A stretch of DNA of 64,000 nt from Desulfopila aestuarii DSM 18488 (GCA_945863875.1 CAMBBS010000003.1:1-64000); one strand, 5' to 3'. Positions 33,629 through 41,904 are shown, numbered from the stretch's first letter. The notes: generated by a model not told the origin, from the letters alone. A program made the numbers and translations.

Positions 33629-34284
33629 TAGTGGTCGGTGTCCCAATCCGCCTTTACCCGGGTAATAATTTTCTGAATAAGCGTCAGTTTTTCCGGAGCA
33701 CAGATCCCCAGCAGAGGTTCGCCCCGGGCAACGGAAATGCCCTGTTTGAAATATATGGAATGAATAACCCCACGCTGCCCCTGGTAATAAACCGGGGTGT
33801 CCCGCTTCATGAGTGACATGGTCAGGATTTCTTCTCCCGGCTCTATGGTCACCGCCCGGGCCCCCTTTTTTTCTATACGGGACTGGATATCCATGGCAAA
33901 AAAATATTTCGCCGTTTCGGGGGCGGGAAAGAGCAGCAGCACCTCTTTCAGAATATTTTCTATAATCTCTTTCTTTTTAAGTGGATGTTTGATGGTCATG
34001 AGTTTTTCGCCGGCCTCGACGAATTGGCCATCAAACTCGGTATAGATTTTTGCCACCGTGCCATTGGTCTGTGCGGCGATTATTTTCGGATTTCGTTCCC
34101 GGTTTATTTCATACAACCGGGTACCCGGCACCTGCAGCCATTCCCCACTGGCCGCATTCACCTCTTCTCCTTCGACTACCTTGAATGATACCCGACCGGT
34201 ATGTACCGCAAAAACATCGACATAATCGAAAGGGTCCGATTTATATTTACTGAGCAATTCATCAAAATCTATTTCGTTAGACAT
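33628..34284 (-). CDS. Biotin/lipoyl-like protein coupled to birA
   Basis: A 218-residue protein. It has two hammerhead-like segments: AQTNGTVAKIYTEFDGQFVE with AGEKLMTIKH after it, and QGQRGVIHSIYFKQGISVA with RGEPLLGI after it. These resemble biotinyl/lipoyl domains, but no AMKM or other lysine at the expected turn is seen, so it is probably not biotinylated. The segment at residues 110-150 (KKKEIIENILKEVLLLFP, AMDIQSRIEKK) is a spacer. The stop overlaps the birA start, so both are made together. It might be an assembly factor or a scaffold for carboxylase components; this is inference. Confidence 0.6.
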   Translation of the reverse strand: MSNEIDFDELLSKYKSDPFDYVDVFAVHTGRVSFKVVEGEEVNAASGEWLQVPGTRLYEINRERNPKIIAAQTNGTVAKIYTEFDGQFVEAGEKLMTIKHPLKKKEIIENILKEVLLLFPAPETAKYFFAMDIQSRIEKKGARAVTIEPGEEILTMSLMKRDTPVYYQGQRGVIHSIYFKQGISVARGEPLLGICAPEKLTLIQKIITRVKADWDTDH

Positions 34285-34481
34285 ACCAACAACCTGTTGT
34301 TCCTTTATCTGGACAGAGCAGAAATGGGTTTCCCGCTCGAGAATAGCACCAATTTGTTATGCAAGACCCGCGTAATACGTTTATACTGGCTGAAAAGCAA
34401 CAAGGCAAGGCTAATATGAGCCTCCCGGGCGACATCAGTCAGTGCAACTGCTCTATAATAAAAAGAGAATTAAAAAAAGAA

Positions 34482-36878
34482 ATGAAAAAGAGATTCCATT
34501 TTCTGGTCACACTCCCGATCGTCATTGTGCTGGGAAGTACACTTTTTCTTCTCTTTCTCCCCTTCCTCGCTGATCATTATCTTTTTCCCCGGCTCATCGA
34601 GCACCTCCCCTTCACCGACAGGGAGCTCAGCCTCTCCCGAATCTCGCCCTGGAAAATCAGGGGGACATTGACCCTGGCCGATACGGATCGTACCACCCTG
34701 GCCGTGCCCAGGTTTGAACTTACCTATACTCCGGCCTCCCTGCTGCAAAGAAAAATATCCAGCCTGCTCATTGATTCCGCCTCGCTGCAGGTGGAAATGC
34801 AGGGGGGCAAGCCAGTAATCCGTGGCCTGACCAGCGGAGATCCCTCCGCCATGGGGGAAAAGAGTCACTCCCCCTTCCTTTTGCCACTGGCGGTGGAGAC
34901 AATTATTGTAAAAAACTGCGCCATCACTGTGCACAGGAACGAGCAGAAACCAATCACTGTTTTTGTCGACGGTCGCTTTTCCCTCGGCTTCCTCGAACAG
35001 CCGGCGAACAGGAAACAGCTGGCAACCCTGTCAGGACCAGTGCGGATACGGGGCGACCTGCTCCTGAGCGGTGACCTCGCGCTGCAACCGGGTGATCCGG
35101 GGTATGAGGCCGTCCTGCAGCTACACATGCCGGACATCGGGCAGCTCAGCTCTCTTTCACCCGCTTTACAGGACGCGCAGTTGGCCGGAGGACTCTCTCT
35201 CAAAAGCCGGGTGCGTTTCAACCAGTTCCTCGACAGGATTATCGACCATGCTACAACTGTGCAATTCCCCGGCTTGGCATGCAAAAAGGACGTTTTTATT
35301 TTAAAAGAGAGTCGCCCGGCCCACCCCACCACCCTCCATATTTCTGGAGACAGAAATTCAGTCAATTTTATTTTGAACAATATTGTCCTGGCTGAACCGG
35401 AAAAGATCGCTCTTGACCTGCAGGGCGAGATGTCCATTCCCGCAGGTACATTCAACGGCAGCGGCGATATTTTTTTCGACAGAACCCAGTCCGGTCTCAA
35501 CATAAACGTTAGCGGAAGCCATCAACAGGCCAAAACGAAGATCAAATATGCACTGTCGAGCGAGGCCGTCAAGGCCGGGGACACCCTTTTCTGCAGCCCG
35601 TTCAAGGCCGGTGGCGATATTGTTGTCGAGGGTGCCGCGGTCACCGCCGACCTCCAGTGCCTGATCCCGCAAATCACGTTGAAAAAGAGCGAAACAAGCC
35701 TGATCAACCTATCGCTGCACCTGCCTTTTCACTATCCCTTCCCGGCAAAGACTGCAGCCAGCACCGCCGGGGCAGTGAACATTGAGGAGATACGCTATCG
35801 CAACGTCAACAACGGCAGACTCCAGGCGACCCTTCTGCCATCTCAGGCGGGAATTGCCTTCACCACCCTGCTCACCACCCCCCTTATTCCCGATTTACAA
35901 TTCACCTGCGATGGTTCGGCACAGACAGCAGCGGATATCTCCGCGCATTGCCGTTTCCCGGCAACTGCTATCAACTCAGCGACTTTTCCCCGCTTTCTCA
36001 AGCTGCCGGACAAGCTCACTTTCACCGGCAAGCTAGCCGCCGACGGGGAATTTCACCTACGGGACAGCATACCGAGCGGAGAGCTCACCGTTGCCTACCG
36101 CGACGGCACATTAAGCCACGGTGAAAACAAGTTGTCGGATATCAATTTCACCGTGGCCTTTCCCCATCTGCCCCTGCTGCAGAGCAAAGCTGGCCAGACG
36201 GGCAGCATCGGCTCTCTTCGTTTCGGCAAAATAAAATTGTCCGACGCACGGATACGTTTTCGCATAGAAGACGAGCAATCGATTTTTCTGGAAAAAATCC
36301 AGGCTGGCTGGTGCGGCGGCAACGTCGAAACAGGCAGCTTCACCCTCGCCGGCACAATGCGGGAACTGGACACCACGCTCTATTGTGACCGCTTGGGTTT
36401 TACCGAACTGCTTGCCCAGTTCGGCATTGATACGGCCGAAGGCGAGGGCTCACTGAACGGCAGGCTGCCAATGATCCTCAACAAACAGCGGGTAACCTTT
36501 GATGACGGATTTCTGTTTTCCACACCAGGCAATAGTGGTATAGTCCGTTTCAATGATACAAGGCAGCTGCGTCAAGGAATGCCGGACATCGGCAAAAGTG
36601 CCTCTCTGGATTATTCGATGCAGGCCCTGGAAAATTTCTCGTATAACTGGGCGAAACTCTCTTTTAACAGCCAAAAAAACGACCTCGTGATTGCCATGCA
36701 GCTGGATGGCAAACCAGCAGCCCCCTTACCTTTCGGCTACAAAAGTGGGCAGATTGTCCCAAGCGACCGGGGTCCCGGCCTCCAGCATCCGATCCGACTG
36801 GATGTGAATTTTCGATTCCCCATGCAGGATCTGTTTCACTATGGAAAAAACATCCAATCCTTCATGGAGAATATGTAA
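34482..36878 (+). CDS. ydbH: YdbH-like AsmA-family bridge protein
   Basis: About 798 residues from ATG 34482 (MKKRFHFLVTLPIVIVLGST), which starts at a single N-terminal membrane anchor; the frame is open further upstream. A long beta-rich repeat region follows (for example ELSLSRISPWKIRGTLTLAD), typical of AsmA/TamB/YhdP/YdbH bridge proteins that form a lipid-conducting groove between inner and outer membrane. The next two genes are homologues of ynbE and ydbL, which identifies the subgroup. In E. coli the three act together in phospholipid transport to the outer membrane. Similarity by protein alone is weak, so the call rests partly on the neighbours. Confidence 0.8.
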   Translation: MKKRFHFLVTLPIVIVLGSTLFLLFLPFLADHYLFPRLIEHLPFTDRELSLSRISPWKIRGTLTLADTDRTTLAVPRFELTYTPASLLQRKISSLLIDSASLQVEMQGGKPVIRGLTSGDPSAMGEKSHSPFLLPLAVETIIVKNCAITVHRNEQKPITVFVDGRFSLGFLEQPANRKQLATLSGPVRIRGDLLLSGDLALQPGDPGYEAVLQLHMPDIGQLSSLSPALQDAQLAGGLSLKSRVRFNQFLDRIIDHATTVQFPGLACKKDVFILKESRPAHPTTLHISGDRNSVNFILNNIVLAEPEKIALDLQGEMSIPAGTFNGSGDIFFDRTQSGLNINVSGSHQQAKTKIKYALSSEAVKAGDTLFCSPFKAGGDIVVEGAAVTADLQCLIPQITLKKSETSLINLSLHLPFHYPFPAKTAASTAGAVNIEEIRYRNVNNGRLQATLLPSQAGIAFTTLLTTPLIPDLQFTCDGSAQTAADISAHCRFPATAINSATFPRFLKLPDKLTFTGKLAADGEFHLRDSIPSGELTVAYRDGTLSHGENKLSDINFTVAFPHLPLLQSKAGQTGSIGSLRFGKIKLSDARIRFRIEDEQSIFLEKIQAGWCGGNVETGSFTLAGTMRELDTTLYCDRLGFTELLAQFGIDTAEGEGSLNGRLPMILNKQRVTFDDGFLFSTPGNSGIVRFNDTRQLRQGMPDIGKSASLDYSMQALENFSYNWAKLSFNSQKNDLVIAMQLDGKPAAPLPFGYKSGQIVPSDRGPGLQHPIRLDVNFRFPMQDLFHYGKNIQSFMENM

Positions 36879-36879
36879 G

Positions 36880-37077
36880 ATGACAGCATGTAAAAAGTAT
36901 GTCTTTTTTATCCTTTTGTCCGCTGGCCTGATGTCCTCTTCGGCCTGTACACAACATGAGGTTGAGATAAAACCCGTGGAAATCAAGCCGATCCACATCA
37001 CCATCGACATCAATATCAAGGTGGACAGAGCACTTGATGATTTCTTCGGCGATCTGGATAAAAAACAAACGAAATAA
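36880..37077 (+). CDS. ynbE: YnbE-like small lipoprotein
   Basis: A 65-residue protein from ATG 36880, one base after the ydbH stop, with GGAGA 10 nt upstream. Signal MTACKKYVFFILLSAGLMSS ends near SSACT, with a cysteine that could be lipidated although the -3 residue is unusual. The mature part HEVEIKPVEIKPIHITIDIN followed by IKVDRALDDFF matches the YnbE pattern (IEV..P..PI.I..N..I). It would sit in the outer membrane, and in E. coli it multimerises against YdbH. Confidence 0.8.
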   Translation: MTACKKYVFFILLSAGLMSSSACTQHEVEIKPVEIKPIHITIDINIKVDRALDDFFGDLDKKQTK

Positions 37078-37105
37078 CTATCGGTTCAAACCCATGAGGT
37101 GCCCC

Positions 37106-37480
37106 ATGCGTAAAAACATCTTCTTCATTTCTTCTCTCTTTATGTTTATTGCCTGTTTCCTTTTTATGGTCACACTTGGACACTCTGCCTCCATTAAAGA
37201 TCAAATGGCGGCGAGAATTCCGGCCATCAACGCCCTGAAAGATCAAGGCGTTGTCGGCGAGAACAACAAAGGATTCCTGGAATATCGCAGCGCCGGCAGC
37301 CCGCAGCAACCTCTCATAGACGCGGAAAACAGCGACCGTTCCGCCGTCTACGCGGCCATCGGCCAAAGCCAGGGGGCATCGCCGGTGCTGGTTGGCGAGC
37401 GGCGGGCGAAAATGATCGCTGAAAACGGGCAGGCGGGTCACTGGTTCCAAAAACCGGACGGCTCCTGGTACAAAAAATAG
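37106..37480 (+). CDS. ydbL: YdbL-like periplasmic protein (DUF1318)
   Basis: A 124-residue exported protein. ATG 37106 is preferred, with GAGG 6 nt upstream, and opens with MRKNIFFISSLFMFIACFLF as signal. The mature part has the YdbL features: RIPAINALKDQGVVGENNKG, then a helical stretch (VLVGERRAKMIAENGQ), and the C-terminal HWFQKPDGSWYKK. In E. coli YdbL modulates YnbE assembly with YdbH. The three genes have nearly no spacing and go on into cmoA after 22 bp. Confidence 0.82.
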   Translation: MRKNIFFISSLFMFIACFLFMVTLGHSASIKDQMAARIPAINALKDQGVVGENNKGFLEYRSAGSPQQPLIDAENSDRSAVYAAIGQSQGASPVLVGERRAKMIAENGQAGHWFQKPDGSWYKK

Positions 37481-37502
37481 CTCTGCTTTTACACTTTACA
37501 CC

Positions 37503-38240
37503 ATGACCGGCCCAGCCAAAGATACGATTTTTAATATCGATACAGTAGAGGAAGATTTTGTCTTCAATGATCGGGTCGTTGAAGTCTTTGACGACATGCT
37601 CGATCGCTCCATCCCCTTCTACCGTCAAGTCATTGAGGCAGAGGCCCAGCTGCTGAACGGCTTTCTGGCACAGGGAGACAGGGTCTACGATCTAGGCTGT
37701 GCCACCGGCACGACCTTGCTCGAATTTTCCCGTCTGTTGGAACACAAAAGGCTGCAGTTCGTCGGCATTGACAACTCTGCACCAATGCTTGACAAGGCCC
37801 GGCTGAAGTCGGAGCTGTATACCAAACAGCAGAGCCTGTCCTTTTTGCATGAAGATATCACGGCCTTCGACCATCCTGGAGCAGGTGCCGTTATTGTCAA
37901 TTATACCATGCAGTTTATCCGACCACTGCAGCGTGAGAGTTTTCTGCAGCGGCTCTTCCACAGCCTGCGGCCCGGCGGGGTCGTCCTCATCAGCGAGAAA
38001 GTAATCTCCCACGACCGGCGACTCAATCGGGAATATATCGACACCTACTACCAGTTCAAAAAATCCCGCGGCTATTCGGAGCTTGAGATTGCCAAAAAAC
38101 GTGAAGCGTTAGAAAATGTCCTCATTCCTTATTCTATTGAAGAGAACAAAGCCATGCTGCAAAAATGCGGTTTCGCCTCCACCGAGACCTTTTTTCAATG
38201 GTTCAATTTCATCTCTCTTATCGCCATAAAACCCGAGTGA
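37503..38240 (+). CDS. cmoA: Carboxy-S-adenosyl-L-methionine synthase
   Basis: A 245-residue CmoA, which converts SAM and prephenate into carboxy-SAM, the donor for 5-oxyacetyl-uridine at tRNA position 34. Visible are FNDRVVEVFDDMLDRSIPFY, the SAM loop VYDLGCATGTTLLEFSRLL, IDNSAPMLDKAR, and VNYTMQFIRP. The end has YSIEENKAMLQKCGFASTET. It is followed after 30 bp by cmoB, its functional partner. Confidence 0.96.
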   Translation: MTGPAKDTIFNIDTVEEDFVFNDRVVEVFDDMLDRSIPFYRQVIEAEAQLLNGFLAQGDRVYDLGCATGTTLLEFSRLLEHKRLQFVGIDNSAPMLDKARLKSELYTKQQSLSFLHEDITAFDHPGAGAVIVNYTMQFIRPLQRESFLQRLFHSLRPGGVVLISEKVISHDRRLNREYIDTYYQFKKSRGYSELEIAKKREALENVLIPYSIEENKAMLQKCGFASTETFFQWFNFISLIAIKPE

Positions 38241-38270
38241 TATCTAGCGAAGAACATCTCTTTTCCTGCA

Positions 38271-39233
38271 ATGAACTACCTCTCACTTCTGCCGAATTCG
38301 GCACATACAGATGCTATCGCTCGGGAACATACCCACCGTCGCGCCTGGGTCGAGCAAGAAAAAAAAGGCTTTTTGCGTTACAGAAACCCTTTCCGGCAAC
38401 TCGCTCACTACCGGGCGGCGCACGTCGACTGCAGCGGGGATACCATTATTATTGGGCAGCCGAACGAAATCACCGAGCATGAACGGCAGCATGTAACGGA
38501 AAACCTTCAAGCCTTTATGCCCTGGCGCAAAGGGCCTTTTTCTGTCTTTGGCGTCAATATTGATGCGGAATGGCGCAGCGAAAGAAAGTGGCGGCGACTC
38601 CTGCCGGAGCTCCCCGACCTTACCGGCAAGGTAATAGCTGATATCGGTTGCAACAACGGCTACTACATGTTCCGCATGGCCTCGTCCGCCCCCCGGCTGG
38701 TCCTTGGTTTCGAGCCGTCCGTGCAGCATTATTACTGTTTCAAGGCACTCAACGCCATGGCGGGAAGACCCGAACTTGATATTGACCTGCTTGGTATAGA
38801 ACATCTCAACCTTTTTGAGAGTTGCTTTGACGTGGTGTTTTTAATGGGCATTATCTACCATCGTCCGTCGCCCATTGATACCCTGCGTGACATTCTCCGT
38901 GCCCTGCAGCCCGGCGGAACCCTTCTTGTCGAATCCCAGGCTATTCCAGGCGAAGCGCCGATCGCCCTCTTCCCCGATGAAACCTACGCCAAGGTCCCGG
39001 GGACCTACTTCGTGCCCACCGGCAGCTGCTTGTGCAACTGGATGAAAAAAGCCGGATTTGACGACATCAATCTCTTCTGCACCCATCCGATGTCAGACAT
39101 GGAACAGCGCCGGACCGACTGGATGACCTTTGAATCGTTCAAGGATTACATCGATCCAGATAACCCGCAATTGACCGTCGAAGGGTATCCCACCCCCTGC
39201 CGTGTTTTTGTCAAGGGTCGAAAAAAAGAATAA
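38271..39233 (+). CDS. cmoB: tRNA U34 carboxymethyltransferase
   Basis: A 320-residue CmoB that moves the carboxymethyl group of carboxy-SAM to 5-hydroxyuridine-34, giving cmo5U, which widens wobble decoding. The marker segment is PFSVFGVNIDAEWRSERKW, then the SAM loop VIADIGCNNGYYMFRMA, and later FLMGIIYHRPSPIDTL. It follows cmoA and ends the likely operon. Confidence 0.96.
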   Translation: MNYLSLLPNSAHTDAIAREHTHRRAWVEQEKKGFLRYRNPFRQLAHYRAAHVDCSGDTIIIGQPNEITEHERQHVTENLQAFMPWRKGPFSVFGVNIDAEWRSERKWRRLLPELPDLTGKVIADIGCNNGYYMFRMASSAPRLVLGFEPSVQHYYCFKALNAMAGRPELDIDLLGIEHLNLFESCFDVVFLMGIIYHRPSPIDTLRDILRALQPGGTLLVESQAIPGEAPIALFPDETYAKVPGTYFVPTGSCLCNWMKKAGFDDINLFCTHPMSDMEQRRTDWMTFESFKDYIDPDNPQLTVEGYPTPCRVFVKGRKKE

Positions 39234-39337
39234 TCGGCTCTTCTGAAAACAACAGGAAATGTTGCCTTTCACTGTAACTATGAGTACACTGACGCAGAAC
39301 TGAATTTCACTCGTTTCCTGACTTAAGGAGTTATTAA

Positions 39338-39883
39338 ATGGATCTTTCAAAGTACACGTTATACAGCAGCGGTCTCAAAGGCGCCGAAGCCACCTTCGGT
39401 GAAACGGCGGAAAAGTTTGGCATTAAAGATGTCGTCTACTCATTTGACGGCCACAAACTTTCCCGGGATAATAATGTCGTCATCCTGCAGAAAGAGCAGC
39501 TGGAGCGCGGTGACATCAGCATGGAACTTGCCTCACGGATGCTCAACCGCACCTACTATGAAACCGATAAGATTCGAAAAGTACTGCAGACCATTTTCCA
39601 TATGGTAAATAGTGGCCACCAAGTTTTTGTCGTCGGCGCCATCCAGGAAGACGGCTCCGTTAAAGGTGGCACCGGCTGGGCCGTGGAACTAGCCAAAATG
39701 TTCAATCGCCCTCTTCATGTCTTCGACCAGCCGCAGAAAAAATGGTTCACATGGAAAGCGGGATGGCAGGAAGATAGGCCCCGCATTGAATATGACACCT
39801 TTGTCGGCAGCGGTACCCGCTATCTGAGCGATGCCGGACATGAAGCCATCGAAAGACTGTTCAGCGATTCCTTTTCAGTATAG
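39338..39883 (+). CDS. SLOG/molybdenum-carrier-like protein of unknown function
   Basis: A 181-residue soluble protein with a strong AAGGAG site. The glycine-rich loop GSVKGGTGWAVELAKMFNRP, followed by LHVFDQPQKKWFTW, resembles the nucleotide-binding SLOG fold of putative molybdenum carriers and YpsA-like proteins. The C-terminus (YDTFVGSGTRYLSDAGHEAI) also fits a G-T-R loop. It has its own terminator and looks monocistronic. The ligand could be a nucleotide or nucleotide-derived signal. The family is suggested only by memory of motif patterns. Confidence 0.5.
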   Translation: MDLSKYTLYSSGLKGAEATFGETAEKFGIKDVVYSFDGHKLSRDNNVVILQKEQLERGDISMELASRMLNRTYYETDKIRKVLQTIFHMVNSGHQVFVVGAIQEDGSVKGGTGWAVELAKMFNRPLHVFDQPQKKWFTWKAGWQEDRPRIEYDTFVGSGTRYLSDAGHEAIERLFSDSFSV

Positions 39884-39897
39884 TTTTCATTGAGTTC

Positions 39898-39950
39898 TTA
39901 CGGGGCGGTTGTCACTCCGCCCCGTAAAGCCTTCTCCCCTTTTTTCTCCA
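39898..39950 (+). terminator. Intrinsic terminator after the SLOG-like gene
   Basis: A perfect 11-bp stem TTACGGGGCGG (39898-39908) and CCGCCCCGTAA (39917-39927) with an 8-base loop, followed by CTTCTCCCCTTTTTT. Confidence 0.85.
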
Positions 39951-40255
39951 CTGCCACGTTTCATCTCTTTTTAGCTAGGTGCATTCTCTCAAACAACCGG
40001 CTTCGTTCCCAAAGAAATTTTCTTGCTTTTTCGTCTCGACAATATTAATATTCTATTGAATAATTAAATTATTGTATCTTTACTGCATGTTACCGTAGTC
40101 CGATTGAATCTGCAGAATATCCGATTGACACAAAATGAGTGCTTTCCCCTACTCTCGGCTGGAAATCAGGTTGCCTGCAATGTGGATTCATCTATTCTAC
40201 ACATTGGTGTTGTGCGAAGGGCGTTTAAGTATTTTAGGCAATACTACCACAAGGT
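39951..40255. other. Intergenic leader region of the selenoprotein gene
   Basis: No gene seen. There is an AT-rich stretch at 40040-40076 with an imperfect inverted repeat (CAATATTAATATTC and the near-complement further on), and TTGACA at 40125-40130 without a good -10 box 16-18 bp later. A hairpin AGTATT...AATACT occurs at about 40228-40244. Confidence 0.35.
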
Positions 40256-40276
40256 GGGGATTTATCTAAAATCCCC
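40256..40276 (+). promoter_or_regulatory. Perfect hairpin in the 5' leader of the rhodanese selenoprotein gene
   Basis: GGGGATTT-ATCTA-AAATCCCC forms an 8-bp stem. It is followed by TACAGGGTTCTTTT, so it could be a weak attenuator or a leader structure. It ends about 20 bp before the ribosome-binding site GAGAGGTG. Confidence 0.5.
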
Positions 40277-40306
40277 TACAGGGTTCTTTTAACCGAGAGG
40301 TGAACG

Positions 40307-41659
40307 ATGAAAAAAACATTTTTAAAGCTGGGACTGGTTGCCCTGCTGGTAACCAATGTGTTTATGGTAAGCGAGGCGGTGCCGGGTTTTAGCGGAGTCG
40401 TTTTTGCCGCGGACGCGGCCAAGGTGGTAAAGCCGGCTGATGCGCAAAGCGTCAAAGGCAAGATCTCCAACATTTCCCAAAAAGCGAAAACCATCGCTCT
40501 GACCCTAAGCGATAGCAGCTTCTTCCTGGCAAAATTCACCGACGAAACAAAACTCAAAGGCGTCGAGTCGATAAAAAGCCTCAACGTAGAAGAGCCGGTA
40601 ATCGTCGGTTACTCTGTCGTCAACGGGGAAAACATCGCCACCTCTCTGGAATTAATCCATGCGACCCTGCCGGCCGGCACCAAGGAAATTAAGACCAAGG
40701 AGCTTGCTGAACTTCTCAAAAGCAACAAAGACCTGCTTGTTATTGATTCCCGTCCATCCATCAAATACGATGAAAGCCATATCCCCGGCTCTATCTCCGT
40801 CCCGTATGCCCAGATCGTTAAAATGGGCGACGACGGTGCAAAGCTTCTGGAAAAATATAAGGACCGACAGCTGGTCTTTTATTGTGGAGGTTCTACCTGA
40901 ACCATGAGTCCAAATTCCGCCGGTCTGGCGGTTAAATGGGGTCATAAAAATCCTCTCGTCTACGTTGAAGGCCTTCCTGCCTGGAAAAAAAGCGGGAACC
41001 CTATAAGCCCAAGTATCGACTATGTCGCAAACGGCAATATTGTGCTGGTGGATCTGCGCAGCACGGCTGAAGTGCAGAAAGGGCATATCCCCAGAGCCTA
41101 TTCTATACCCTTTGGTGAGCTTGAAGATGCCGAAGACGCTCTTCCCAAGAGCCTGGGTGCGCCCATCTATGTTTATTCTGATAAAGATGCGGAGGTTAAT
41201 GCAGCCCGGAAAATACTAGCCGAATTGGGCTACAAAAACATCGTCGGTTTCCATGGAGCTCTGGACGCATGGACAGGTGCAGGAAAACCATTGCAAAAGG
41301 GACCGGCTCTGACGGCAACGGACGAGACCCCGATCAACTGGCAGAAAAAACTCGGACCGGGGGAAATCAGCATCACCGATTTCACCAAATCCCTTAAGTC
41401 GGATCTCATTCTAGTGATCGATGCACGGACACCGGTAGAATTTGAGTCAGGTCACTTTCCCGGCTCCGTCTCCATCCCGCTTGAGCAGATGAAGGCCCGG
41501 ATAAATGAAATTCCCAAAGACAAATTTATTGTCGTCCACTGTGCAACCGGTGGTCGTGGAGAGATCGGCTACAGAATGCTCAAGGAAGAAGGCTACTCCG
41601 TCAAATTTCTCAATGCCGAATGTGAATGTTCGACGACAGGATCATTTGAAATCTGGTAG
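40307..41659 (+). CDS. Exported triple-rhodanese selenoprotein (Sec at TGA 40898-40900)
   Basis: Two frames (40307-40900 and 40904-41659) are in the same phase and are split only by TGA. Read with selenocysteine at residue 198 they give one protein of 450 residues. A signal peptide ends near VVFAADA, then an OB-like part (SVKGKISNISQKAKTIALTL) leads to three rhodanese domains. Domain 1 has IDSRPSIKYDESHIPGSISV and an active-site loop FYCGGST-U-TMSPNSAGLA; in relatives this loop is CGGxxC, so Sec replaces the second Cys and C193 stays. Domain 2 (DLRSTAEVQKGHIPRAYSIP) has YSDKDAE with serine S291 where the catalytic Cys is expected, so it is probably inactive. Domain 3 (IDARTPVEFESGHFPGSVSI) has C412 in VVHCATGGRG. 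A CEC pair (C439, C441) is near the end. It would act on sulfane sulfur in the periplasm. The second half has no ribosome-binding site, and its M200 lies inside the loop. Confidence 0.88.
40898..40939 (+). promoter_or_regulatory. Bacterial SECIS element for Sec insertion at UGA-198
   Basis: Right after the UGA is a stem CCGCC (40917-40921), loop GGUCU (40922-40926) and GGCGG (40927-40931). The loop begins 22 nt after the UGA. Lower pairing (UU bulge, then U-A, U-A, A-U and CC/GG to 40938-40939) extends it. The E. coli fdhF SECIS has the same GGUCU apical loop at a comparable distance, the SelB-binding feature. Confidence 0.8.
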
Positions 41660-41686
41660 AGAGCTCCGCGCGTTACCTGCTTAACC

Positions 41687-41728
41687 AGCGAGAGGCCCGA
41701 GGCACGGCAGTGCCTCGGGCCTCTCGCT
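41687..41728 (+). terminator. 19-bp perfect hairpin after the selenoprotein gene
   Basis: Arms 41687-41705 (AGCGAGAGGCCCGAGGCAC) and 41710-41728 are exact complements with loop GGCA. The T-tract that follows is poor (ATTGCCACCCTGTTTC), so it may act as a transcription pause, mRNA 3' protector, or terminator. Confidence 0.7.
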
Positions 41729-41904
41729 ATTGCCACCCTGTTTCATCCGACATCACAAGCTTTTCCCCCCGCCACTACCGCAAAATCAACAGCGGAGTAG
41801 TTTTACCAACAGAAACTTCCCAGCCAATATAATTTCTGGTATTGGTAACGGTGAGATAAATGTTTTCAACAACAACCATTGCAATATTCGGCTAGTAAAT
41901 AAAA

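Noticed and set aside
40904-41659. The second rhodanese half as an independent gene
   Set aside because: It would start inside the active-site loop, has no ribosome-binding site and no signal peptide, while the first half is exported. A joined selenoprotein explains all of this.
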